DNA from: an uncultured Lachnospiraceae bacterium
Lineage (GTDB): Bacteria; Bacillota; Clostridia; Lachnospirales; Lachnospiraceae
NCBI GenBank assembly: GCA_910587095.1
Contig: CAJUMJ010000031.1
Coordinates: forward strand, 1-26,181
Direction of reading: 5' to 3'
Length of the DNA stretch: 26,181 nucleotides
Under the pieces are notes generated by a model that had not been told where the DNA came from, did no database searches, and saw only the letters and a list, made by a program, of their open reading frames with translations. Below, one piece after another: positions 15,867 through 23,203 of the stretch. Both the position numbers and the translations under genes were made by a program. Numbering within the stretch: the stretch's first letter is position 1; every line of letters starts with the position of its first letter.

Positions 15867-16744
15867 AAAAGGAGCAGGAGTTTGAGCGGGTTGCGATGCG
15901 CGTGTCCACGGTCAGCATCATTGCCAATGCCGTTCTCACTGTCTTTAAATTATTGGCCGGGGTGCTTGCCAATTCCGGGGCGATGATCTCGGACGCGGTT
16001 CACTCCGCGTCCGACGTATTCAGCACGGTAGTCGTTATCATTGGCATTCGGATATCCAGAAAAGATTCGGACAGAAACCACCCGTACGGGCATGAGCGGC
16101 TGGAATGCGTGGCGGCTATTGTGCTTTCCACCATTTTGGCGGCCACGGGCCTTGGAATCGGGTATTCTGCGGTAAAGAAGATTGCGGGCGGCGATTATGC
16201 CAGTCTTGCGGTGCCGGGTCTTGCGGCGCTATTGGCTGCCGTAGTATCCATTGTCGTGAAGGAGGGAATGTACCAGTACACGAAAGTACATGCAAGACGG
16301 ATCGATTCAAGCGCGCTGATGGCGGATGCCTGGCATCACCGCTCCGATGCGCTCTCGTCCGTCGGCGCGCTCATCGGTATTGCGGGGGCGAGACTGGGAT
16401 TTCCGATTCTGGACCCGGTGGCCAGTCTGGCGATCTGCTTTTTTATAGAGAAAGCGGCCTATGAAATCTTTATGGATGCGGTTGATAAAATGGTAGATAA
16501 GGCATGCGACGAGGAGACGGAGGCGGCGCTTAAGGAATGCGCGGCGGCTCAGGAGGGGGTGCTTGGCGTGGATCTTTTACAGACAAGAGTTTTCGGCAAT
16601 AAAATTTACGTGGATATCGAGATACGCGCAGACGGTGCGGAGACGCTAAGGCGCGCTCACGAGACGGCGGAGCGGGTGCATGATTCCATCGAGAAAAGCT
16701 TTCCCAGGGTGAAACATATCATGGTGCATGTGAATCCGGGGTGA
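15863..16744 (+). CDS. Cation diffusion facilitator metal exporter
   Basis: The product exports divalent metal ions (Zn, Fe, Mn, Co or Ni in the family) in exchange for protons. I chose the ATG at 15863, preceded by AAGGGGGA, because it gives the usual cytosolic N-terminus of about 293 residues; the frame is open further upstream. The metal-site motifs are SDAVHSASD (Asp44, His47, Asp51), HPYGHERLE (about 73-81) and DAWHHRSD (155-162), so both transmembrane site halves are present. There are six predicted membrane helices, followed by the cytosolic ferredoxin-like domain (about 205-293). The metal cannot be told from the sequence. The next protein gene is another metal exporter. Confidence 0.92.
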   Translation: MKKEQEFERVAMRVSTVSIIANAVLTVFKLLAGVLANSGAMISDAVHSASDVFSTVVVIIGIRISRKDSDRNHPYGHERLECVAAIVLSTILAATGLGIGYSAVKKIAGGDYASLAVPGLAALLAAVVSIVVKEGMYQYTKVHARRIDSSALMADAWHHRSDALSSVGALIGIAGARLGFPILDPVASLAICFFIEKAAYEIFMDAVDKMVDKACDEETEAALKECAAAQEGVLGVDLLQTRVFGNKIYVDIEIRADGAETLRRAHETAERVHDSIEKSFPRVKHIMVHVNPG

Positions 16745-16777
16745 AGGGGAGAGAGCCAAACTTTTTCAGGCGGGCGC

Positions 16778-16806
16778 TTGTGCGGCCTGAGAAAATAGCA
16801 TATAAT
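16778..16806 (+). promoter_or_regulatory. Promoter of the structured RNA unit
   Basis: TTGTGC (16778-16783), a 17-base spacer and a perfect TATAAT (16801-16806). Transcription should start about 16812-16814, exactly where the outer stem of the downstream RNA begins. Confidence 0.65.
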
Positions 16807-16810
16807 GAGA

Positions 16811-16950
16811 AAAGACAACATCAGTTCTGGGAGGAGTGCGGCGACGTATCGCCAGTGTCTCGGTTCACACACAGAATATCCCGGAGAACACATGGCGGCT
16901 GACGTTGTCCTTTCTGCGCGCATAGGCAGAATCAGAAAGCGAAATTTTTT
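16811..16950 (+). ncRNA. Candidate structured small RNA with its own terminator
   Basis: An outer stem pairs 16814-16824 with 16899-16909 (10 of 11 positions). Inside it TTCTGGG (16825-16831) pairs with CCC...AGAA (16880-16888). This encloses a GGCGA/TCGCC hairpin (16840-16853) and a GTGT/ACAC hairpin (16855-16870). A perfect 7-bp terminator stem (16910-16916 with 16933-16939) and six T residues (16945-16950) end the unit. No ORF with a ribosome binding site lies inside. I compared it by eye with 6S, SRP, NiCo, fluoride, THF and T-box RNAs and found no match. It could be a free small RNA or a terminated riboswitch-type leader for the ATPase. Confidence 0.5.
16910..16950 (+). terminator. Rho-independent terminator of the RNA unit
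   Basis: CTTTCTG pairs with CAGAAAG around a 16-base loop, then CGAAA and T6. A competing inner stem, TCTGC/GCAGA (16913-16930), could replace it. The terminator precedes the ATPase promoter by one base. Confidence 0.65.
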
Positions 16951-16951
16951 A

Positions 16952-16980
16952 TTGACAAACAATTAAACATATGCTTAAAT
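16952..16980 (+). promoter_or_regulatory. ATPase promoter with an ArsR/SmtB-like operator
   Basis: The -35 box TTGACA (16952-16957) is followed by a 17-base spacer and a weak -10 TTAAAT (16975-16980). An imperfect inverted repeat centred on CATATG (16961-16980, arms matching at 8 of 10 positions) covers the spacer and -10 box. This is the position and shape expected of an ArsR/SmtB metal-sensor operator, so the ATPase is probably derepressed by Zn, Cd or Pb. Confidence 0.55.
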
Positions 16981-16994
16981 GATCATATAAGATA

Positions 16995-17115
16995 ATGAGA
17001 GATGGAGGGACAGAAAGATTGAAAATTAAAATTTTCAATCGCGAGATTTGTGCCTGCGCGTTGCTTGACACAAACTCGTTATGCGCAAAGAGCAGCGCAG
17101 AAATGGAGAAAAAAT
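16995..17115 (+). pseudogene. ATPase leader with a possible arsR remnant
   Basis: After GGAGGG (17004-17009) a frame runs GGTERLKIKIF then NREICACALLD before overlapping the ATPase start. Metal-sensing ArsR proteins have a TRLKIL helix followed by an ELCVCDLA metal motif. The leader looks like these two pieces joined by a deletion, with the DNA-binding helices lost. A perfect 10-bp inverted repeat (17018-17039) covers the junction. This reading is suggestive only. Confidence 0.3.
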
Positions 17116-18987
17116 ATGAACAAAAAACAAAAAAAAGTATTCATAAGAATATTAGCCAGCGCCGTTTTGGTGGTTGTTTTTTCCCTGATACCGGCGGACG
17201 TTCCCTGGCTTAGGTTTGCGCTCTTTATGATTCCGTACCTGGTTATCGGCTATGACATTTTGAGAAAAGCGGTGCTTGGTGTAATCCACGGAGAGGTTTT
17301 CGACGAGAACTTTCTGATGGCAGTCGCCACGCTTGGAGCCATTATACTTGGAGAATACGTGGAAGGCGTGGCGGTTATGCTGTTTTACCAGATCGGGGAA
17401 CTGTTTCAGAGCTGCGCCGTTGGAAAGAGCAGGAGAAACATCGCGAATCTGATGGATATCCGCCCGGATTACGCCAATATAGAGAGGGACGGAAAAGTTG
17501 AGCAGGTAGATCCTGACGAGGTGGAGATCGGCACGATCATCCTTGTACAGCCGGGAGAAAAGATACCGATCGACGGCGTGATCGAGGAGGGGGAGGCGTC
17601 CCTGAATACGAGCGCGCTTACGGGGGAGAGTCTTCCGAGGCAGGCGTCCGTGGGCGACCAGGTGATCAGCGGCAGCGTGAATATGTCGGGACTTTTAAAG
17701 ATCCGCACGACGAAGGAGTTTGGCGAATCCACCGTGTCAAAGATTCTCGAGCTTGTGGAAAATTCCAGCATGAAGAAATCCCGCTCCGAAAATTTTATCA
17801 CCCGCTTTGCCAGGTATTATACGCCGGCGGTGTGTTACGGCGCCCTGGCGCTCGCGTTACTGCCTCCTGTCTTCAGCCTGCTGTTCGGCTATGAGCCGGG
17901 ATGGTCCAGGTGGGTGACGAGAGCGTTGACTACATTGGTTATAAGCTGTCCCTGCGCGCTTGTCATTTCCATTCCGCTGAGTTTCTTCGGAGGAATAGGA
18001 GGCGCCTCTGCGAAAGGGATTCTTGTGAAAGGTTCCAATTATCTCGAGGCGCTCTCCGAGACGAAATATGTTGTGTGCGACAAGACGGGAACGCTGACAA
18101 AGGGGGTATTTGAGGTTACCCGCAAGGAGGCGGCGGCAGGATTTACGGAGGATGCGCTGATCGAGTACGCGGCCTGCGCGGAGTGCTATTCCGGCCATCC
18201 CATCAGCAGAAGTCTGCGGGAGGCTTACGGGAAGCAAATCGATACAAGCAGGGTGAAGGACGTGGAGGAAATCAGCGGCCACGGTGTCTGCGCCCATGTG
18301 GACGGCAAACTCGTAGCGGCGGGAAACCGCAGACTGATGAAGCGCCTGCATATTACGCCGGAGGAGACTGCGGGGATCGGAACACAGGTGTATGTGGCGG
18401 TGGACGGCGTTTATGCCGGATGTATTCTGATTTCTGACGTGGTAAAACCGGGTGCGAAGGAAGCGCTTTTGGATCTCAAAAAAGCCGGTGTGCGTAGTAT
18501 AGTTATGTTAACCGGAGACGCGAAGCCGGTGGCGGAGTCGGTGGCGGCGGAGCTTGGCGTTGACGAGACGAGGAGCGAGCTTTTGCCGGCGGATAAAGTG
18601 GAAGAGGTGGAAAAGCTTCTCGACGCAAAGGGAAAGAAGGAGAAACTGGCATTTGTGGGAGACGGGATCAACGACGCGCCGGTGCTTTCCCGGGCGGATT
18701 TAGGGATAGCCATGGGAGCGCTTGGATCGGACGCGGCCATAGAGGCGGCTGATATCGTGCTGATGGACGACGATCCGCGAAAGATTGCGCTGGCCATGCG
18801 GATTTCCAGAAAGACGCTGCGGATCGTACATCAGAATATCGTTTTTTCACTGGTTGTAAAGGCTGTCTGTCTGCTTTTAGGCGCCATGGGGCTGGTTGGC
18901 ATGTGGTGGGCGATCTTTGCGGATGTGGGCGTGATGATTCTGGCGGTGTTAAACGCCACGAGAGCGCTTGTCGTGGGGCGGATGTAA
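17116..18987 (+). CDS. P1B-type heavy-metal (Zn/Cd/Pb) translocating ATPase
   Basis: An ATP-driven membrane pump that exports soft divalent metals. GGAG lies 7 nt before the ATG at 17116. The longer frame from 17050 has no site. The actuator loop TGES is near residue 177. The metal-site motif SCPCALV is at about 277-283. The phosphorylated Asp322 is in DKTGTLTKG, the HP motif SGHPIS follows near 360, and the hinge motif GDGINDAPVL is near 515. At 623 residues the protein lacks the N-terminal HMA metal-binding domain found in many CadA/ZntA pumps; the N-terminus is a short lysine-rich stretch and two membrane helices. The CPC motif supports the Zn/Cd/Pb subgroup over copper. A CDF exporter lies just upstream. 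Confidence 0.93.
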   Translation: MNKKQKKVFIRILASAVLVVVFSLIPADVPWLRFALFMIPYLVIGYDILRKAVLGVIHGEVFDENFLMAVATLGAIILGEYVEGVAVMLFYQIGELFQSCAVGKSRRNIANLMDIRPDYANIERDGKVEQVDPDEVEIGTIILVQPGEKIPIDGVIEEGEASLNTSALTGESLPRQASVGDQVISGSVNMSGLLKIRTTKEFGESTVSKILELVENSSMKKSRSENFITRFARYYTPAVCYGALALALLPPVFSLLFGYEPGWSRWVTRALTTLVISCPCALVISIPLSFFGGIGGASAKGILVKGSNYLEALSETKYVVCDKTGTLTKGVFEVTRKEAAAGFTEDALIEYAACAECYSGHPISRSLREAYGKQIDTSRVKDVEEISGHGVCAHVDGKLVAAGNRRLMKRLHITPEETAGIGTQVYVAVDGVYAGCILISDVVKPGAKEALLDLKKAGVRSIVMLTGDAKPVAESVAAELGVDETRSELLPADKVEEVEKLLDAKGKKEKLAFVGDGINDAPVLSRADLGIAMGALGSDAAIEAADIVLMDDDPRKIALAMRISRKTLRIVHQNIVFSLVVKAVCLLLGAMGLVGMWWAIFADVGVMILAVLNATRALVVGRM

Positions 18988-19046
18988 CGGGACAGCGTTT
19001 TGACGCGAACTATTTAAAAATTACTATGTCTTTCTTGCGCAAGATG

Positions 19047-19055
19047 TGTTAGAAT
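19047..19055 (+). promoter_or_regulatory. Extended -10 promoter of the M23-like/bactofilin operon
   Basis: TGTTAGAAT is an extended -10 element 29 bases before the ATG at 19085. No good -35 box is visible. It lies in the short gap after the ATPase gene. Confidence 0.4.
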
Positions 19056-19084
19056 AAAAAGGATGAGTGGAGGTGACCTTATTT

Positions 19085-19879
19085 ATGAGCACAGATTTGC
19101 GCAAGAGAAAGATCACTTATACGATAATATTAACCTCTGATGCTCCCAACGCGAACTTCAGGCGGGTGCATGTCAGGACGGCGGCCGTGGCGGTAGTCGG
19201 CTTTATACTGCTGGTGGCGGTTATTTGTTATACGGTTTATACCACCATTACCATGGCGGGGTCCTCGGAGCGGAATACCAAGCAGCTCGAACAGATCGTG
19301 CAGCTAAAGGCTGAGAATGAAGAACTTGTCAGGGAGAAGGAATCTCTGGAGGGGAAAATAGCTTCCCTGGAAGAAATCATCAGCCGGAAGGAAGCGGCGG
19401 AGCATGAGCTGGTGGCGGCTCATGAGGAGAACTACATTCCCAGGGGATTTCCGATGAGCGGGGCGGCGCAGATCAAGGAGGAGAATGCCGGGACAGAGGA
19501 AGCACAGGATGACGCGCAGGATGAAGAGGAGAACGAGGGCGACGCGCAGGAAAATGCGCTGAAAGTCGAGGCCAACAAAGAGTGGAAGGAACTCATCTTT
19601 GTTGCGGCGGAAGGGACGAAGGTTGTGGCCACCGCACCCGGTACGGTAAAGGAAGTGCGGGAAGCGGAAGGCGAGGTGAGCTATGTTGTGATTGACCACG
19701 AAAACGGCTACGTCACTACTTACCGCAATCTGGGAAGTCCCATCGTGGAGGAAGGCAGCCAGATTGTGAAGGGTGTGGCGCTTTTTCTGGTGGGCGAGGA
19801 CAACACGGAGACAGGGTACAGCATCCGCAAGGATGACGGTTATGTGGATCCGCTTGAACTGATTGAGATTAAAGGATAA
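19085..19879 (+). CDS. Membrane-anchored M23-like protein lacking zinc ligands
   Basis: The start follows GGAGGTGA (19069-19076). The frame also has a GTG at 19067 inside that site, which I reject. The layout of the 264 residues is: one membrane helix (about 32-54), a coiled coil (63-112), an acidic low-complexity linker (131-157) and a LytM/M23 beta-roll (172-259) facing outside. The core motifs EGTKVVATAPGTV and VVIDHENGYVTTYRNL show the fold. However, the HxxxD pair is absent (LIFVAAEGTKV), the TxYxH histidine is Asn, and the HxH is replaced by GYSIRKDDG. It is probably a non-catalytic regulator or scaffold, in the manner of EnvC or NlpD. The bactofilin gene follows after 12 nt. Confidence 0.8.
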   Translation: MSTDLRKRKITYTIILTSDAPNANFRRVHVRTAAVAVVGFILLVAVICYTVYTTITMAGSSERNTKQLEQIVQLKAENEELVREKESLEGKIASLEEIISRKEAAEHELVAAHEENYIPRGFPMSGAAQIKEENAGTEEAQDDAQDEEENEGDAQENALKVEANKEWKELIFVAAEGTKVVATAPGTVKEVREAEGEVSYVVIDHENGYVTTYRNLGSPIVEEGSQIVKGVALFLVGEDNTETGYSIRKDDGYVDPLELIEIKG

Positions 19880-19891
19880 GGGGAGGAAATT

Positions 19892-20335
19892 ATGTTGGGG
19901 AAAAAGTCTACAGATCAGATTAACGCCAGGATCAGCAGCGTTATAGGCGCCGATATGGTGGTGGATGGCAATATCCGCGCAAAGGATGCCGTCCGCGTTG
20001 AGGGCAGCGTCACCGGCGACGTGGAGACGGAGGGCTCGCTGATTGTCAGTGCGACCGGTAAGGTGAAAGGGAACGTAAAGGGCAGCAGTATCATTATCGG
20101 CGGTACTCTCGAGGGCGACCTGACATCCGGCGGCAGAACCGAGGTGGCGTCAACAGGAAAAGTGATCGGCAATATCCGGACGAAGAGCCTTGTGGTGGAC
20201 GAGAACGCGGTATTCCAGGGACAGTGTATCATGAACTCCGAAATTATGGTTCCGCTTCTGGAGACATCGGCGCAGGAGGAGGATTCGAAGGAGCAGGAAT
20301 CCGGAAAAGATAACAATAAATGGAACAAGAGATAG
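19892..20335 (+). CDS. Bactofilin (polymer-forming cytoskeletal protein)
   Basis: A 147-residue protein with GGGGAGG before the ATG. Residues about 16-115 form the right-handed beta-helix of bactofilins, seen as repeated short strands with glycine turns (MVVDGNIRAKDAVRVEGSV, GDVETEGSLIVS, GKVKGNVKGSSIIIGG). Flexible charged tails flank it. Bactofilins polymerise without nucleotide on the inner face of the membrane and often localise M23 wall hydrolases, which fits the M23-like gene directly upstream. The rarA GTG start lies 6 nt after its stop. Confidence 0.92.
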   Translation: MLGKKSTDQINARISSVIGADMVVDGNIRAKDAVRVEGSVTGDVETEGSLIVSATGKVKGNVKGSSIIIGGTLEGDLTSGGRTEVASTGKVIGNIRTKSLVVDENAVFQGQCIMNSEIMVPLLETSAQEEDSKEQESGKDNNKWNKR

Positions 20336-20341
20336 AGAAAC

Positions 20342-21682
20342 GTGGAACAGATATCTTTATTTGACAGGGAAATGCCGCAGCCTTTGGCTGCAAAGTTAAG
20401 ACCCGGCAATCTGGAAGAGTACGTGGGGCAGAGTCATCTTCTCGGAAAGGGGAAAGTACTGCGGAGACTGATTGAGCAGGATCAGGTTTCCTCCATGATC
20501 TTTTGGGGGCCTCCGGGTGTGGGGAAAACCACACTGGCCAGGATCATCGCCAACAAAACGAAATCTTCCTTTATTGATTTCTCTGCGGTGACAAGCGGTA
20601 TCAAGGAAATACGGACCGTTATGGAGCAGGCGGAAAAAAACAGGCAGTACGGTGTGCGGACGATCTTGTTTGTGGACGAGATTCATCGTTTTAACAAGGC
20701 GCAGCAGGATGCTTTTCTGCCGTTTGTGGAAAAGGGAAGCATCATCCTGATCGGTGCGACTACGGAAAATCCGTCATTTGAGATTAACAGCGCTCTTTTA
20801 TCCCGCTGCAAGGTGTTTGTGCTGCAGGCGCTCGCCACACAGGAGCTGAAAGGGCTTTTGTCGCGCGCTTTGGCGGATTCCAGGGGCTTTGGCAACCAGA
20901 AGGTGAAAATCGACGAAGATCTGCTTGAGATGATCGCCGTCTTTGCAAACGGCGACGCGAGAAATGCGCTTTCCACTCTGGAAATGGTTGTGTTAAACGG
21001 AGAGATGGACGCGGAGGGAGCGGTCACGGTGACCAGGGAAACCCTGGAACAGTGCACTTCCCGCAAGTCACTTTTGTATGATAAGAAGGGGGAGGAGCAT
21101 TACAATCTCATCTCCGCCCTACATAAATCCATGCGCAATTCCGATCCCGACGCCGCGGTTTACTGGCTGGCGAGGATGCTTGAGGCCGGGGAGGATCCTC
21201 TTTACGTGGCAAGGCGTGTGGTGCGCTTTGCGAGCGAGGATGTGGGGCTGGCGGATTCACGCGCGTTACAGATTGCGGTTGCGGCCTATCAGGCATGTCA
21301 TTTTCTCGGGATGCCGGAATGCAACGTGCACCTCACGCAGGCGGTGGTATATGTCGCCCTTGCGCCAAAGTCAAACGCCATGGAAGTGTCCTACAACGAG
21401 GCGAAGGAGGATGCGGTCAAAGATCTGGCGGAGCCGGTGCCCCTTGTGATCAGAAACGGAGTCACGGGGCTTATGAGAGAGCTGGATTACGGAAAGGGCT
21501 ACCAGTACGCCCACGATACGCAGGAGAAGCTGACGAACATGCAGTGCCTTCCGGACGCTCTTGTGGGGCGGGAGTATTACCGGCCTGCGGGCATGGGCGA
21601 GGAGGAGGCTCTTGTGAAGCGTCTCGCCGAAATCAAAGCCTGGAAAAAGGCTCACGCGGCAAAGACGGAAGCCGAATTGTAA
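20342..21682 (+). CDS. rarA: Replication-associated recombination protein A (AAA+ ATPase)
   Basis: The product is a RarA/MgsA-family AAA+ ATPase acting at stalled replication forks. The N-terminus reads ISLFDREMPQPLAAKLRP, as expected for the family. Walker A is GPPGVGKTT (Lys62), Walker B is ILFVDEIHRF (about residue 113), and sensor 1 is GATTENPSFEI. The C-terminal tetramerisation domain follows (ALHKSMRNSDPDAAVYWLAR). At 446 residues the length is normal. The start is GTG, 6 nt after the bactofilin stop and without a clear ribosome binding site, so translation is probably coupled. Confidence 0.93.
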   Translation: MEQISLFDREMPQPLAAKLRPGNLEEYVGQSHLLGKGKVLRRLIEQDQVSSMIFWGPPGVGKTTLARIIANKTKSSFIDFSAVTSGIKEIRTVMEQAEKNRQYGVRTILFVDEIHRFNKAQQDAFLPFVEKGSIILIGATTENPSFEINSALLSRCKVFVLQALATQELKGLLSRALADSRGFGNQKVKIDEDLLEMIAVFANGDARNALSTLEMVVLNGEMDAEGAVTVTRETLEQCTSRKSLLYDKKGEEHYNLISALHKSMRNSDPDAAVYWLARMLEAGEDPLYVARRVVRFASEDVGLADSRALQIAVAAYQACHFLGMPECNVHLTQAVVYVALAPKSNAMEVSYNEAKEDAVKDLAEPVPLVIRNGVTGLMRELDYGKGYQYAHDTQEKLTNMQCLPDALVGREYYRPAGMGEEEALVKRLAEIKAWKKAHAAKTEAEL

Positions 21683-21709
21683 ATAGTTTTGCATAAATTT
21701 GCGAAAAGA

Positions 21710-21738
21710 TTGATTTAGGACGTGTTTTGCTTTATAAT
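21710..21738 (+). promoter_or_regulatory. purA promoter
   Basis: TTGATT (21710-21715), a 17-base spacer and a perfect TATAAT (21733-21738). It lies in the gap after rarA. Transcription would start about 21745 and run into the leader hairpin. Confidence 0.75.
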
Positions 21739-21754
21739 TATGAAGTAAGAAACG

Positions 21755-21781
21755 GAGCCGGTTTTTTACAACCGGCTCTTT
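21755..21781 (+). terminator. purA leader hairpin (attenuator-like)
   Basis: GAGCCGGTT (21755-21763) pairs perfectly with AACCGGCTC (21770-21778), followed by a short T-run. It starts about 10 nt into the predicted purA transcript and ends about 12 nt before the purA ribosome binding site. It may attenuate or stabilise the message, or terminate rarA read-through. Confidence 0.5.
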
Positions 21782-21808
21782 ATGTGCGCAGACCAAGGAG
21801 GTATCAAT

Positions 21809-23101
21809 ATGGTAAAAGCTGTAGTGGGCGCCAACTGGGGCGACGAAGGAAAAGGTAAGATCACGGATACGCTGGCGGAAAAGGCGGATGTCGTGGTGCG
21901 TTTTCAGGGAGGCGCGAACGCGGGACACACAATTGTAAACAATTACGGCAAGTTTGCCTTGCATACGCTGCCGTCCGGTGTGTTTTACGGGCATATTACA
22001 AGTATTATCGGCAATGGCGTAGCGCTCAACATTCCGCTTCTGGTGGAGGAGATCAAGTCTCTTACCGACAGGGGTGTGCCGGAGCCTAAGATTCTGGTAT
22101 CCGACCGCGGCCAGATCGTGATGCCCTACCATATTTTGTTTGACCAATACGAAGAGGAGAGACTTGGCGGAAAGTCATTCGGCTCTACCAAGTCGGGGAT
22201 TGCGCCTTTTTACTCTGATAAGTACGCGAAGATCGGTTTTCAGGTGAGCGAGCTCTTCGACGAGGATATTCTGCGGGAGAAGCTGGAGCGGGTATGCGAA
22301 ACGAAGAATGTGATTTTGGAGCATCTTTACCACAAGCCGGCCCTCGATCCGAAGGAGCTGTTTGCCACAATGCAGCAGTACCGGGAGATGATCGAGCCCT
22401 ATGTGTGCGACGTGTCCTCCTATCTGGATCAGGCGATAAAGGAAGGGAAGACCGTGCTTCTGGAAGGACAGCTCGGCACGCTGAAAGACCCTGACCACGG
22501 TATTTACCCGATGGTGACGTCCTCCTCCACGCTGGCGGCTTTCGGAGCCATCGGAGCGGGCATTCCGCCTTATGAAATCAAGCAGATTATTACGGTTTGC
22601 AAGGCATATTCCTCCGCGGTGGGCGCGGGCGCGTTCGTGTCTGAAATTTTCGGCGACGAGGCGGATGAGCTTCGCAGACGCGGCGGCGACGGCGGAGAGT
22701 TCGGAGCGACCACGGGACGCCCGAGAAGAATGGGATGGTTTGACTGCGTTGCTTCCAAGTACGGCTGCCGCCTGCAGGGAACTACGGACGTGGCGCTTAC
22801 GGTGCTCGATGTGCTCGGGTATCTGGATGAGATTCCGGTGTGCGTCGGGTATGAGGTGGACGGCGAGGTGACCAAGGATTTCCCGGTGACATGCAAGCTT
22901 GAGAAAGCGAAGCCGGTACTTAAAAAGTTACCCGGCTGGAAGTGCGAGATCCGAGGCATCAAAAAGTACGAGGAACTGCCTGAAAATTGCCGCAAGTATG
23001 TGGAGTTTATTGAGGAGCGGATTGGGCATCCTATTACTATGGTGTCAAACGGCCCGGGCAGAGAGGATATTATTTACAGGGAGAGTCCGCTGCGAAAGTA
23101 G
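21809..23101 (+). CDS. purA: Adenylosuccinate synthetase
   Basis: The product joins IMP and aspartate using GTP to make adenylosuccinate, the first step to AMP, which PurB (14212-15663) then cleaves. The catalytic loop GDEGKGK is at residues 11-17, with Asp12 as the expected base. Further motifs are GGANAGHTIV (about 38-47), the IMP-contact segment STKSGIAPFY (about 129), and the GTP-side segment GGEFGATTGRPRR. AAGGAGGT precedes the ATG at 21809. The 430 residues match the family. It appears to be transcribed alone. Confidence 0.96.
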   Translation: MVKAVVGANWGDEGKGKITDTLAEKADVVVRFQGGANAGHTIVNNYGKFALHTLPSGVFYGHITSIIGNGVALNIPLLVEEIKSLTDRGVPEPKILVSDRGQIVMPYHILFDQYEEERLGGKSFGSTKSGIAPFYSDKYAKIGFQVSELFDEDILREKLERVCETKNVILEHLYHKPALDPKELFATMQQYREMIEPYVCDVSSYLDQAIKEGKTVLLEGQLGTLKDPDHGIYPMVTSSSTLAAFGAIGAGIPPYEIKQIITVCKAYSSAVGAGAFVSEIFGDEADELRRRGGDGGEFGATTGRPRRMGWFDCVASKYGCRLQGTTDVALTVLDVLGYLDEIPVCVGYEVDGEVTKDFPVTCKLEKAKPVLKKLPGWKCEIRGIKKYEELPENCRKYVEFIEERIGHPITMVSNGPGREDIIYRESPLRK

Positions 23102-23122
23102 GACAAAATACGGTGATTGTGG

Positions 23123-23148
23123 GGCAGCGGTGACTTTCCGCTGCCTTA
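23123..23148 (+). terminator. Hairpin after purA
   Basis: GGCAGCGG (23123-23130) pairs perfectly with CCGCTGCC (23138-23145). The T-run after it is poor, so termination may be partial. Confidence 0.45.
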
Positions 23149-23203
23149 TCTGCAAGTTATATGGTAAAAGCGAAATGTGGAAGCAGGAAAAGGAGGAGAG
23201 GCT

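Noticed and set aside
16811..16950. Structured RNA as a NiCo, 6S, SRP or T-box RNA
   Set aside because: The conserved sequence blocks I remember for these families are absent, so I left the RNA unnamed.
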